Origin: Myxococcota bacterium
GTDB lineage: Bacteria; Myxococcota; Polyangia; GCA-2747355; JAKLHH01
Assembly: GCA_022710245.1 (NCBI GenBank)
Contig: JAKLHH010000243.1
Location: 1-8,854 of the forward strand
Direction of reading: 5' to 3'
Length of the DNA stretch: 8,854 nucleotides
Within the stretch, counting starts at the first letter, position 1; the number at the start of each line of letters is the position of its first letter. Of this stretch, positions 1-6,471 are shown piece by piece. A model generated the notes under the pieces. The model had not been told where the DNA came from. It saw nothing but the letters and a program-made list of their open reading frames with translations, and ran no database searches. The translations under genes were made by a program, and so were the position numbers.

Positions 1-42
1 CAGCGCGTGCGCCGCGCGCGCTCCCGTCGCTGAGATCCTCGT

Positions 43-411
43 CTACTTGCGGAAGTACTCGACGCTCCAGGTCTCGGCGAGCCAGGAGAGCAGGTCCTCC
101 TCCTCGGAGATGACCCCGTCCTGGCGCGCCATCTCGAGGGCCAGGTTGAAGATCAGCTGCCGGGCGGGCTGGCGATCGATCTTCTTCGCGTGGGCCTTGA
201 TCTCGGAGAGCTTGTGGAAGAGCTGCTTCGCCTCGGTGACGCGCTCGTGGAACCGCGCGGTCCCCATCAGCCCCGCGACCCGCTTCAGCTCCTCGTTCTC
301 CTCGAAGCCGAGCTTCTTGTCGGCCTGGATCACCGCCTTGAGCAGCCCGAGCAGGGCGAGCTCCTCGTCGTGCGTGAGCTCGCTGACCTGGAGCGTGATG
401 CCGTCGGACAT
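43..411 (-). CDS. TerB-like (tellurite-resistance/DjlA-type) helical protein
   Basis: Cytoplasmic, all-helical protein of 122 residues that fits the TerB/DjlA-N family, a small acidic fold implicated in metal binding and stress responses; the precise role of most members is unknown. Two similar helical units are visible: residues 16-50 (LLGLLKAVIQADKKLG, then EENEELKRVAGLMG) and residues 84-117 (LIFNLALEMARQDGVISEEEDLLSWLAETW). The second carries the family-typical AxxDGxxxxxE pattern (DGVISEEE, 98-105). There is no signal peptide and no membrane segment. I chose the ATG at 411 because GGAGGAG (418-424 on the minus strand) lies 6 bases upstream. A TTG at 426 would add five residues, but it overlaps that ribosome-binding site. 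It is a single gene with no same-strand neighbour in the window. Fold assignment is good; function is unknown. Confidence 0.88.
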   Translation of the reverse strand: MSDGITLQVSELTHDEELALLGLLKAVIQADKKLGFEENEELKRVAGLMGTARFHERVTEAKQLFHKLSEIKAHAKKIDRQPARQLIFNLALEMARQDGVISEEEDLLSWLAETWSVEYFRK

Positions 412-417
412 GGGTGT

Positions 418-424
418 CTCCTCC
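418..424 (-). promoter_or_regulatory. Shine-Dalgarno site of the TerB-like gene
   Basis: GGAGGAG on the minus strand, 6 bases before the ATG at 411. It decides the start: the longer in-frame candidate (TTG at 426) would begin next to or inside this site. Confidence 0.7.
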
Positions 425-426
425 AA

Positions 427-1084
427 GGGTCTGGTTCAGGGTCCTCAACGGTAGCCCCCCTGCCCTCCGCGCGCCAGCCCCTCGTGCCGGACCCTCGAGG
501 AAGGCCCAGGGTCAGGTCGCGCTAGGGCCAATGCCGATCAGTTAACCCTCGGGCACTCGAGGCTGGCGGTGTCCTCGGCCCACTCGGCCCGCGGACCTGA
601 TCGGGAAGGCGCCGGGCGCGAGTCGCGCTCGGGGCCGATTCGCCCTGCGTTCGTCGTCGGTGGTGGAGCAGGCTCTTCTGGCGCTCGACGATGGGTCCGT
701 GGGCCGAGTCGGCCTCGGCTCTCGGGATGGAGGCCACCGCCGCCAGGCGCGCGGGGGGCCGAGCGAGCGTGTTGGCTCGCTAACTGAACGGCACTGGCGC
801 TAGGGCGATCGGGAGGCCCTCTCCAGCCCGCCGCGGACGCAGATCTGTCGGTTCTGGCGCGCTCCGCCTCGCGCGGGTTCCAGCCGCGAGTTTCCGATCG
901 GAACCCGGTTTCAATCTGAACCCGAGCGCAGACCACAAGGAGAGGTCTTCTCGCCACCACGTCTGGCCGGTCGTTTGCACGGAGCCGCCTGCATCAGCTG
1001 GAGCGGCGTCGGCCAGCTCAGGCGGTCGGGCGAAGCCGCCGCGATCAGCAGAACCGACCGACCCAAGCAACAGAGGAGCGTGCG
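427..1084. other. Gene-free stretch with small hairpins
   Basis: No frame here has convincing codon bias; the open frames are Arg/Pro/Ala-rich, as random GC-rich DNA gives. Visible structure: hairpin GCCGAG/CTCGGC (703-708, 714-719, 5-base loop); hairpin AGCGAGC/GCTCGCT (762-768, 775-781, 6-base loop, no following T-run); a perfect 12-base palindrome at 892-903; and paired CGGTCGG/CCGACCG (1023-1029, 1054-1060) just before the next gene. It must hold the promoters of the divergent TerB-like and exported-protein genes, but no convincing -35/-10 pair is seen. Confidence 0.6.
892..903. repeat. 12-base perfect palindrome, possible operator
   Basis: TTCCGATCGGAA is a perfect dyad about 180 bases upstream of the exported-protein start at 1085. 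A dyad of this size is typical of a site for a dimeric repressor, but no regulator gene lies nearby and the site occurs only once in the window. The operator role is inference. Confidence 0.3.
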
Positions 1085-1694
1085 ATGAGAACGATCCGAA
1101 GCTGGTGGCTTCCGGGGGCCTTGGCTCTGGCCTGCTGGAGCTGCGGACCTTCGAGCGAGGCCCCCGAAGCGAACCCCTTTCTGGAGGAGATGGGCGACCC
1201 GAGCAAGGAGGACTCCGCCTACTACAACCCGGACGGCGTCGAGGTCGAGGTCGATCTCGAGGGGGAGGTCGAGGCACCAGCCTCCTACCTCCTCGAGGCG
1301 CCCGCGGAGCTCGGACAGTACGCGGCGACCGCGCTCCGGCGGCGCGGCACGCTCTACGTCGAGAGCCTCGCAGAGGACGCTTCGAATCCGGGCCGCGTCG
1401 AGTGGCTTATGGGCAGCGAGTGGAAGCGCTGGGACGCGATCGCCCCCGGGGCGCGCGAGGCGCTCCGCAGGTTCCGGATCCGCGGCCTCAACGCGGTCGC
1501 GCTCGGCTATGCGGCGATGAGCGAGCTCGCGGAGGGGGATCGCTTCGAGGCCGTCGTGCCGGTGCGGCCGTACCAGACTGCGCTCGCTGATCGCGGTTCG
1601 CGCGGCGATCGGGGACGCGACCTTCGGCGCGAGCGGGGTGCGGGAGAACTGCTTCACGCCGGACGGATCGCGCTGCGCCAGCGAGGAGCCCTGA
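1085..1694 (+). CDS. Small exported or lipoprotein-like protein, apparently frameshifted near 1577
   Basis: I do not recognise the family. The N-terminus is a signal sequence (MRTIRSWWLPGALALAC): two arginines, a hydrophobic core, and Cys at 17 and 20. ALAC and CWSC are imperfect lipoboxes, so lipoprotein status is uncertain. An acidic low-complexity stretch follows (about 24-60), then a folded-looking part. AGAGGAG (1072-1078) lies 6 bases before the ATG. The starting frame runs well to Gln164 (codon 1574-1576), then becomes Arg-rich with poor third-position bias. The +1 frame from 1578 continues with good codon usage (LRSLIAVRAAIGDATFGASG...CFTPDGSRCASEEP) and stops at 1692-1694, 14 bases before the convergent gene. 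Removing A1577 joins the two into 202 residues. Uncorrected, the starting frame runs to 2491 as the antisense of the next gene. This is either a sequencing error or a recent inactivating mutation. Confidence 0.7.
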
Positions 1695-1708
1695 ATCATT
1701 TGGCGGGA

Positions 1709-2464
1709 TCAGAGCACGAACGGGAGGATCGCCTTGCGCTCGGCCGGGTAGCCCGGCAGCGTCCGCCGGTACCAGCTGTGGTTCACCAGCGCGCGCGGCA
1801 CCAGGTTCGCAGAGGTGACGAGGAGGATGGCGAGCCCGGGCAGCGCCCAGGTCGCCAGCGTCCAGCCGCTCCACATCACGATCTCGCCGAGGTAGTTGGG
1901 ACAGCTCACCCAGCGGTAGGCGCCGCCGCGGGGGATCTTGTAGCCGCGCTCGCCGGAGCCGCGCAGCCGGCGCAGGATCGCGTCGCTCCAGGCGCAGAGG
2001 GTCCACCCGCCGAAGAAGAGCCCCAGGCCGACGAGGAAGCGCGGATCGATCAGCCAGAGGAGCGGCCGCTCGGGCCCCAGCGTGAAGAGCCAGCGCCCGT
2101 TCAGGTACGAGAAGCAGCAGTTGAGCAGGAACCCCATCGCCACCACCGAGAGCGACATCGTGCTCGCGCGCGGCAGGAACGGGTAGATGAAGGTGCGGTA
2201 GGTGTAGTGGAAGCCCCAGAGCCCGAGGAAGGCCAGCGCCACCGGATCGCGCCGCTCGCCGAGGAGGAAGCAGGTCACGAAGCCCACCGGCTGCGGCAGC
2301 TCCATCAGCATCCAGCCGGCCCAGCTCGGCAGGTCGGGGCCGGCCCAGCGCGGGCGCGCGTAGCGGCCGTAGGGGGCGGTGACGAAGAGCGAGGAGATGA
2401 AGATCACCGCCGAGAGCCCGAGCACGGCGCGCAGCAGCCAGGCGTGGAAGATGGCCTCCGTCAT
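1709..2464 (-). CDS. Steroid 5-alpha-reductase (3-oxo-5-alpha-steroid 4-dehydrogenase) family membrane protein
   Basis: Integral membrane, NADPH-dependent reductase of the SRD5A family, which reduces the delta-4 double bond of 3-ketosteroids to give 5-alpha-dihydro products. Its 251 residues match the roughly 255 of animal SRD5A1/2. Several hydrophobic segments span the chain. Family landmarks are clear: MELP with Glu55 and HYTYRTFIY with Tyr87 (counterparts of the catalytic Glu57/Tyr91 of human SRD5A2), SDAILRRLR (160-168), Y-IP-GG-Y-WVS (175-187), NYLGEI (190-195) and the C-terminal YPAERKAILPFVL (239-251), like human YPKSRKALIPFIF. A position that is Asn in the human LxINIHSD segment is Cys157 here. 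GGAGGAG lies 4 bases before the ATG at 2464. It is divergent from the SDR/flavoprotein operon, which fits steroid chemistry. The family also contains reductases of other lipids, so the substrate is inferred from family and neighbours. Confidence 0.92.
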   Translation of the reverse strand: MTEAIFHAWLLRAVLGLSAVIFISSLFVTAPYGRYARPRWAGPDLPSWAGWMLMELPQPVGFVTCFLLGERRDPVALAFLGLWGFHYTYRTFIYPFLPRASTMSLSVVAMGFLLNCCFSYLNGRWLFTLGPERPLLWLIDPRFLVGLGLFFGGWTLCAWSDAILRRLRGSGERGYKIPRGGAYRWVSCPNYLGEIVMWSGWTLATWALPGLAILLVTSANLVPRALVNHSWYRRTLPGYPAERKAILPFVL

Positions 2465-2927
2465 CTCGCTCCTCCGACCCACGATACATAGCGGAAGCCG
2501 GGGTCGGGTGGAAGCGGCGAGTTCTTCGTCCCTCCATTTCAAGGAATTAGCTGGAATCAAGAGCGACGGCGCGCGGGGACCCCCGCTCGCGGGGGGCGCT
2601 GGTCCTCGCGTCCCTCTGGGACGCTCCGGGATGAGGCAGCAGCGCCCTCCCCACCCGCGTCCTCGCGGGCGGGAGCCGTGCGGACCGCCACCGTCGGTGA
2701 CCGCTGCGGGCGACGAGGGGCGGGGCCCTCGCCCCTCCCGCGGCGCCCCACGCGCCGTCGCCCTGGGTCTCTGCGCACCCAACGTGCCGGAGTCTCGCCC
2801 AACGGGCAGACGTGGCCTCGACGGCGCCGGTTCCTTAAGGCGGAGTTAGGGTCCCTGCTCCTCGCTGGCGCCCAGCCTCGAAAAGTGGTTCTCTAGCCAC
2901 CCGCTGGAGCTGGAGCACGGAGCACGG
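2465..2927. promoter_or_regulatory. Divergent spacer between the reductase gene and the steroid operon
   Basis: This 463-base region must contain the promoters of both transcription units. A relatively AT-rich island (about 2536-2560) holds the direct repeat GGAAT-N5-GGAAT (2543-2547, 2553-2557), one helical turn apart, which is a possible regulator site. Next comes the hairpin cluster at 2561-2763, then smaller hairpins TGGGT/ACCCA (2764-2768, 2777-2781) and GCCC/GGGC (2797-2807). GTGGTT/AGCCAC (2885-2890, 2895-2900, one G-T pair) is just upstream of the operon start. I see no convincing -35/-10 pair on either strand and no protein-coding frame. Confidence 0.55.
2561..2763. other. Nested hairpin cluster, candidate structured RNA or leader
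   Basis: A long-range stem closes the region: GCGACGGCGCGCGGGG (2563-2578) pairs with 2746-2761 at 15 of 16 positions (11 contiguous, C-A mismatch at 2574/2750, then 4). Inside it are GGGCGCTG/CAGCGCCC (2594-2601, 2640-2647) enclosing GCGTCCC/GGGACGC (2608-2614, 2618-2624); CCCGCG/CGCGGG (2654-2659, 2664-2669); GCGG-CACC/GGTG-CCGC (2680-2704); and GAGGGGCG/CGCCCCTC (2715-2722, 2730-2737). CCCCCG/CGGGGG (2580-2585, 2590-2595) and CGGCGC/GCGCCG (2741-2746, 2752-2757) are competing alternatives. The hierarchical nesting resembles a multibranched RNA. Transcription and strand are unknown: on plus it would be the leader of the SDR operon, on minus that of the reductase gene. High GC raises the chance background. 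No known RNA family is recognised. Confidence 0.45.
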
Positions 2928-2928
2928 A
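2903..2928 (+). repeat. Back-to-back tandem duplications forming the operon's ribosome-binding site
   Basis: GCTGGA is repeated twice (2903-2914), followed at once by GCACGGA repeated twice (2915-2928). The last A of the second GCACGGA is the A of the SDR start codon. The junctions create two GGAG boxes (2912-2915 and 2919-2922); the second is 5 bases from the ATG and is the likely Shine-Dalgarno site. Confidence 0.6.
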
Positions 2929-4067
2929 TGACCCACGACACCTACCAGACCCCGGGCGCCCCCGCGGGTGGCGGCGACCTCGGTCCCCTCTGCCTCGTCG
3001 TCGGCGGGGCGGGCTTCCTCGGCCAGGCGCTGGTCCGCGCGCTGCTGGCCCGGGGCCTCGCCGTGCGCGCCCTCGACCGCGTCCCCTTCCCGGGGGACGG
3101 CCGCGTCGAGGCGATCACCGCCGACGTGCGCGACGCGGAGGCGGTGCGCCGGGCCGCCGCCGGCTGCGACACCGTCTTTCACACCGCCGCGGTGATCAAC
3201 CTCGTCGGCATCTGCGGCGAGGCGACCCGGCGCGAGGTCTTCGACATCAACCGGGGCGGCACCGAGAACGTCCTCGCCGCCTGCCGCGCGGGCGGCGTGC
3301 CGCGCCTCGTCTACACCAGCACCAACAGCGTGTGCTACGACCCGGCGCCGGTCGAGGACGCCGACGAGCGCAAGCCCTACGCGACCCGCTTCATCGACGT
3401 CTACGCCGAGAGCAAGGTCGCGGCGGAGCGCGCCGTGCTCGCGGCGAGCGGGCGCGACGGGCTGCACACGGTGGCGCTCAGGCCGGCCGGCCTCTGGGGG
3501 CCCGGTCGCTGCTACATGCTGCACAAGTTCGTCGAGGAGCTCGCCGCGGGCAACCTCGTCGCGCGCATCGGCGACGGGCGCTCGCTCTCGGACAACACCC
3601 ACGTCGAGAACCTGGTGCACGCCGAGCTCCTCGCCGCGGAGCGCCTGGTCACCGCGCCGGAGGCGGTGGGCGGCCAGGCGTACTTCATCACCGACGAGGA
3701 GCCGATGAACCTGATGGAGTGGTTCCGCCCGCTCGCCCTGGGGCTGGGGCACCGGCTCCCGCGCCTCGCCATCCCGGCGCGCGTGATGTATGGCGCCGGC
3801 TACCTGATGGAGTGGGCGCACCGCCTCGGCGGACCGCGCCCGAAGATGACCCGCCTCGAGGTCCACAACCTGACGACCAGCTTCACCTTCCGCACCGACA
3901 GGGCGCGCCGCGAGCTCGGCTACCGGCCGCTGCTCGGGCGCGACCAGGGGCTCGCCGAGTGCCTGCCGGGCCTCCGCGAGCTCTTCGAGGAGAAGCGACG
4001 ACCGCGGGCGAGCCTGCTCGGGCGGCTCCGCCGGCGGGGCAACGCACGGAGGACCCATGCGCACTGA
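2928..4067 (+). CDS. 3-beta-hydroxysteroid dehydrogenase/isomerase-type extended SDR
   Basis: NAD(P)-dependent oxidoreductase of the extended short-chain dehydrogenase superfamily, closest in pattern to 3-beta-HSD/isomerase and sterol 4-carboxylate 3-dehydrogenase proteins. It would oxidise a 3-beta-hydroxyl to a 3-ketone. The 379 residues suit the family. Landmarks: Rossmann motif VVGGAGFLG (24-32) with Asp50 at the end of beta-2, favouring NAD over NADP; FHTAAVI (84-90); NRGGTENVLAACR (108-120); YTSTNSV (129-135); catalytic Tyr159/Lys163 in YAESK; LRPAGLWGPG; and NTHVENLVHAELLA. The last 20 or so residues form a basic Arg-rich tail. The ATG at 2928 has GGAG 5 bases upstream. The gene opens the operon and overlaps the flavoprotein by 11 bases, implying translational coupling. 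It could instead act on other hydroxylated lipids; the neighbouring ketosteroid enzymes make steroid the best guess. Confidence 0.92.
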   Translation: MTHDTYQTPGAPAGGGDLGPLCLVVGGAGFLGQALVRALLARGLAVRALDRVPFPGDGRVEAITADVRDAEAVRRAAAGCDTVFHTAAVINLVGICGEATRREVFDINRGGTENVLAACRAGGVPRLVYTSTNSVCYDPAPVEDADERKPYATRFIDVYAESKVAAERAVLAASGRDGLHTVALRPAGLWGPGRCYMLHKFVEELAAGNLVARIGDGRSLSDNTHVENLVHAELLAAERLVTAPEAVGGQAYFITDEEPMNLMEWFRPLALGLGHRLPRLAIPARVMYGAGYLMEWAHRLGGPRPKMTRLEVHNLTTSFTFRTDRARRELGYRPLLGRDQGLAECLPGLRELFEEKRRPRASLLGRLRRRGNARRTHAH

Positions 4068-5682
4068 GCACGAGCGTCAAGACGAGGAGCAGGTGGACGT
4101 GGTGGTGGTCGGCTTCGGCGGCGCCGGCGCCTGCGCGGCGATCGAGGCCGCGGACAGCGGCGCGCGCGTCCTCGCGCTGGATCGCTTCGAGGCTGGCGGC
4201 GCCACGCGCCGCAGCGGCGGCGTCATCTACCTCGGCGGCGGCTCGGCGACGCAGCAGGACACCGGCTTCGTCGACAGCCCGGCGCAGATGCTCGCCTACC
4301 TCGAGCGCGAGACCGACGGCTGTGTGCCCGCGCCGGTGCTGCGGCGCTTCTGCGAGGAGAGCCTCGCGAACCTGCGCTGGCTCGAGGGGCACGGGCTCGA
4401 CTTCCCGCCCCGCTTCTTCGCCGGCAAGGCCACCCAGCCGCCGGACGGCTTCGGGATCTACTACTCCGGCAACGAGCGCCAGTACCAGGGCGCGGCGGCG
4501 GCGCCGCGCGGGCACCTCCCCTCCGGCCGCGGGATGGCCGGCAGCGTGCTCTTCGAGGCGCTGCGGCGGGCGGCGCTCCAGCGCGGAGTGGAGCTGCGCG
4601 AGCGGACCCGCGCCCTGCGCCTGCTCCTCGAGGGGGACCGCGTGGTCGGCGTGGAGGTGCTGGAGCTCCCGGCGAGCCCGCCGCTGCGCGCCCTCCACCG
4701 CGCGCTCGCCGAGGCCTGCGTCGTCGAGCGGCGCCTCGCCGCGCCGCTGGAGCGGCTCGAGCGCCGCGGCCGCCGCTACCGGGTGCGCGCGCGGGGCGGC
4801 GTCATCCTCGCCGCCGGGGGCTTCGTCTTCAACCTGGAGATGATGCGCCGGCACGCGCCGGGCTACGCCCGCTCGATGCCGCTCGGGACCGCGGGTGACG
4901 ACGGCGCGGGCATCCGGCTCGGGCAGAGCGCGGGCGCCGCGGTGGCGTCGATGAGCTCGTGCGCGGCCTGGCGCTTCTACTGCCCGCCCTCGGCCTTCGC
5001 GCGCGGGCTCCTGGTCAACGCGCGCGGCGAGCGCGTCTGCGACGAGAGCCTCTACGGCGCCACCCTCGCCCGCGAGATCGTGGCTCAACCCGACGGGGCG
5101 GCCTACCTGATCGTCGACGCCGCCGTGGCGCGCCAGGCCGTGGCCGAGGTGAACGAGGAGCGCCTGCGCGACTTCCCGCTCGCCGAGCTCCTCGGCGGCA
5201 AGCGGGCGCCGCTGATGTTCGCCAAGCTCAACACCTTCGTGAACCTGCACCTCAACCGCCGCCGCGGCGGCTCCCTCGCCGAGCTCGAGCGGCGCTGCGG
5301 CATGCCGGTGGGCGCCCTCCAGCGCACGGTGGCCGCGCACAGCGAGCGCGCCGCTCGCGGCGAGCCGGACCCGCTGGGCAAGCCGCGCGAGTACGCCACC
5401 GCGCTGCGCGAGCCGCCGTTCCTCGCCATCGACTGCCGCCTCGGCAACAAGCTCTTCCTCGATCCGTGCCTCACCCTCGGCGGGCTGCGGGTCGACCACG
5501 ACTCGGCGGGGGTGCTGCGCGAGGACGGCGCGCCCATCCCCGGGCTCTTCGCCGCCGGGCGCACCGCCGCCGGGATCTGCGCCCGCTCCTATGTGAGCGG
5601 GCTCTCCATCGCCGACTGCATCTTCTCCGGCCGCAACGCCGGCCGCAGCGCCGCGCGCGGTGCTGGCGCGACGCGCGCCTGA
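4057..5682 (+). CDS. FAD-dependent 3-ketosteroid dehydrogenase (delta-4 or delta-1 type)
   Basis: Flavoprotein of the fumarate reductase/succinate dehydrogenase-like superfamily, 541 residues, expected to desaturate the A-ring of a 3-ketosteroid next to the ketone. The FAD-binding Rossmann motif is VVVVGFGGAGACAA (15-28) with Asp42 for the ribose, followed by GGATRRSGGVIYLGGGS (47-63), typical of ketosteroid dehydrogenases. The second FAD segment is GGVILAAGGFVFN in mid-protein. The C-terminal GLFAAGRTAAGICARSYVSG and SIADCIFSGRNAG give the flavin isoalloxazine site and contain Tyr512-Val-Ser514. That Tyr-x-Ser spacing matches the catalytic Tyr466/Ser468 of the Rhodococcus delta-4-(5-alpha)-ketosteroid dehydrogenase, so I favour a delta-4 enzyme. 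A delta-1 enzyme or another enoate oxidoreductase is possible. GGAGG (4048-4052) is 4 bases before the ATG. There is no signal peptide, so it is cytoplasmic. It is the middle gene of the operon. Confidence 0.92.
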   Translation: MRTEHERQDEEQVDVVVVGFGGAGACAAIEAADSGARVLALDRFEAGGATRRSGGVIYLGGGSATQQDTGFVDSPAQMLAYLERETDGCVPAPVLRRFCEESLANLRWLEGHGLDFPPRFFAGKATQPPDGFGIYYSGNERQYQGAAAAPRGHLPSGRGMAGSVLFEALRRAALQRGVELRERTRALRLLLEGDRVVGVEVLELPASPPLRALHRALAEACVVERRLAAPLERLERRGRRYRVRARGGVILAAGGFVFNLEMMRRHAPGYARSMPLGTAGDDGAGIRLGQSAGAAVASMSSCAAWRFYCPPSAFARGLLVNARGERVCDESLYGATLAREIVAQPDGAAYLIVDAAVARQAVAEVNEERLRDFPLAELLGGKRAPLMFAKLNTFVNLHLNRRRGGSLAELERRCGMPVGALQRTVAAHSERAARGEPDPLGKPREYATALREPPFLAIDCRLGNKLFLDPCLTLGGLRVDHDSAGVLREDGAPIPGLFAAGRTAAGICARSYVSGLSIADCIFSGRNAGRSAARGAGATRA

Positions 5683-5694
5683 GGGAGGTCCGCC

Positions 5695-6468
5695 ATGTCC
5701 CTCGAGAAGCTCGTCTACCTGCTCTGGGCCCCGCGTGGCCAGGACCGCGGCCGCACCCGCTCGCTCCTGCTCGAGGGCTGCGCCCCCCGACTCCTCGAGG
5801 CGGGCGCCGTCCAGCTCACGATCTGCGTGGCCGATCCGGAGGCGGCGAAGGTCCGCGCGCCAGCGCCGCGGCTGACCCTCGAGCCCCCCCTCTGCGCCGA
5901 GCTGGGGATCTGGGTGGAGGACCCCGAGCGGACGCGCCCCGCGCTGGAGCGCTGCCTGACCGGCGCGGGGTTCCGCCTCGCCGGCTACCTCGTCCTGGAG
6001 ACGCTCTACACGGACTACGGCGAGAACCAGCACTCGGTCCCGCGGGGCTGGCCGGACGGGCAGCGCTCGCCGGGCTTCGTCTCCGTCACGCTCCTCGCCC
6101 GGCCCCCGCGGCTGCCGCGGCAGGAGTGGCTGCGCCGCTGGCACGGCCGCATGTCGCCCGTCTCCGAGGCGATCCAGCCCCGCATGCGCTACGTGCGCAA
6201 CCTGGTGCAGCGCCCGGTCAGCGACGGCGCGCCGCCCTGGGAGGGTATCGTCGAGGAGGTCTGGCCCTCGCGGCGCCACGTCGAGAACCCGTTCCTCTTC
6301 TACGGGGCGCGCGGGCCGCTCGAGCTGGTGAGGAACCTCCTCGCGATCGTCCGCGCGGTGCGCCACTTCGTCAGCATCACCAGCGTGCAGACCCAGGTGA
6401 TGAGCGAGTACCTGGTGCGCACCGACCCGCGCGTGCCGCGGGTCCGGCGCCGGGAGCACGATCGCTGA
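5695..6468 (+). CDS. EthD-like dimeric alpha/beta-barrel protein
   Basis: Probably cytoplasmic protein of 257 residues. The second half (about 127-240: FVSVTLLARPPRLPRQEWLRRWHGRMSPVSE, then QPRMRYVRNLV, then GIVEEVWPS) has the EthD pattern: a beta strand, a helix with WxxxWH (His150), QPxxxYxxN, and a later E-W/F strand. The first half (about 5-110: KLVYLLWAP, LTICVAD, GIWVEDPERTRPALERCL) looks like a weaker second copy of the same fold, so one chain may form a two-domain pseudo-dimer. EthD-type proteins often accompany oxidative catabolic enzymes; most have no proven reaction. GGGAGG (5683-5688) lies 6 bases before the ATG, 12 bases after the flavoprotein stop, so it is the last gene of the operon. 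The tail is Arg-rich. The family call is fairly good; the job in steroid metabolism is inference. Confidence 0.85.
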   Translation: MSLEKLVYLLWAPRGQDRGRTRSLLLEGCAPRLLEAGAVQLTICVADPEAAKVRAPAPRLTLEPPLCAELGIWVEDPERTRPALERCLTGAGFRLAGYLVLETLYTDYGENQHSVPRGWPDGQRSPGFVSVTLLARPPRLPRQEWLRRWHGRMSPVSEAIQPRMRYVRNLVQRPVSDGAPPWEGIVEEVWPSRRHVENPFLFYGARGPLELVRNLLAIVRAVRHFVSITSVQTQVMSEYLVRTDPRVPRVRRREHDR

Positions 6469-6471
6469 CTG

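Noticed and set aside
427..1084. Several 70-260 residue open frames in the gene-free region
   Set aside because: Arg/Pro/Ser-rich translations, no ribosome-binding sites with matching starts, no domain patterns.
1695..2491. Plus-strand continuation of the exported-protein reading frame
   Set aside because: It is antisense to the well-supported 5-alpha-reductase gene, Arg/Glu/Ala/His-rich, and lacks domains; it arises from the frameshift near 1577.
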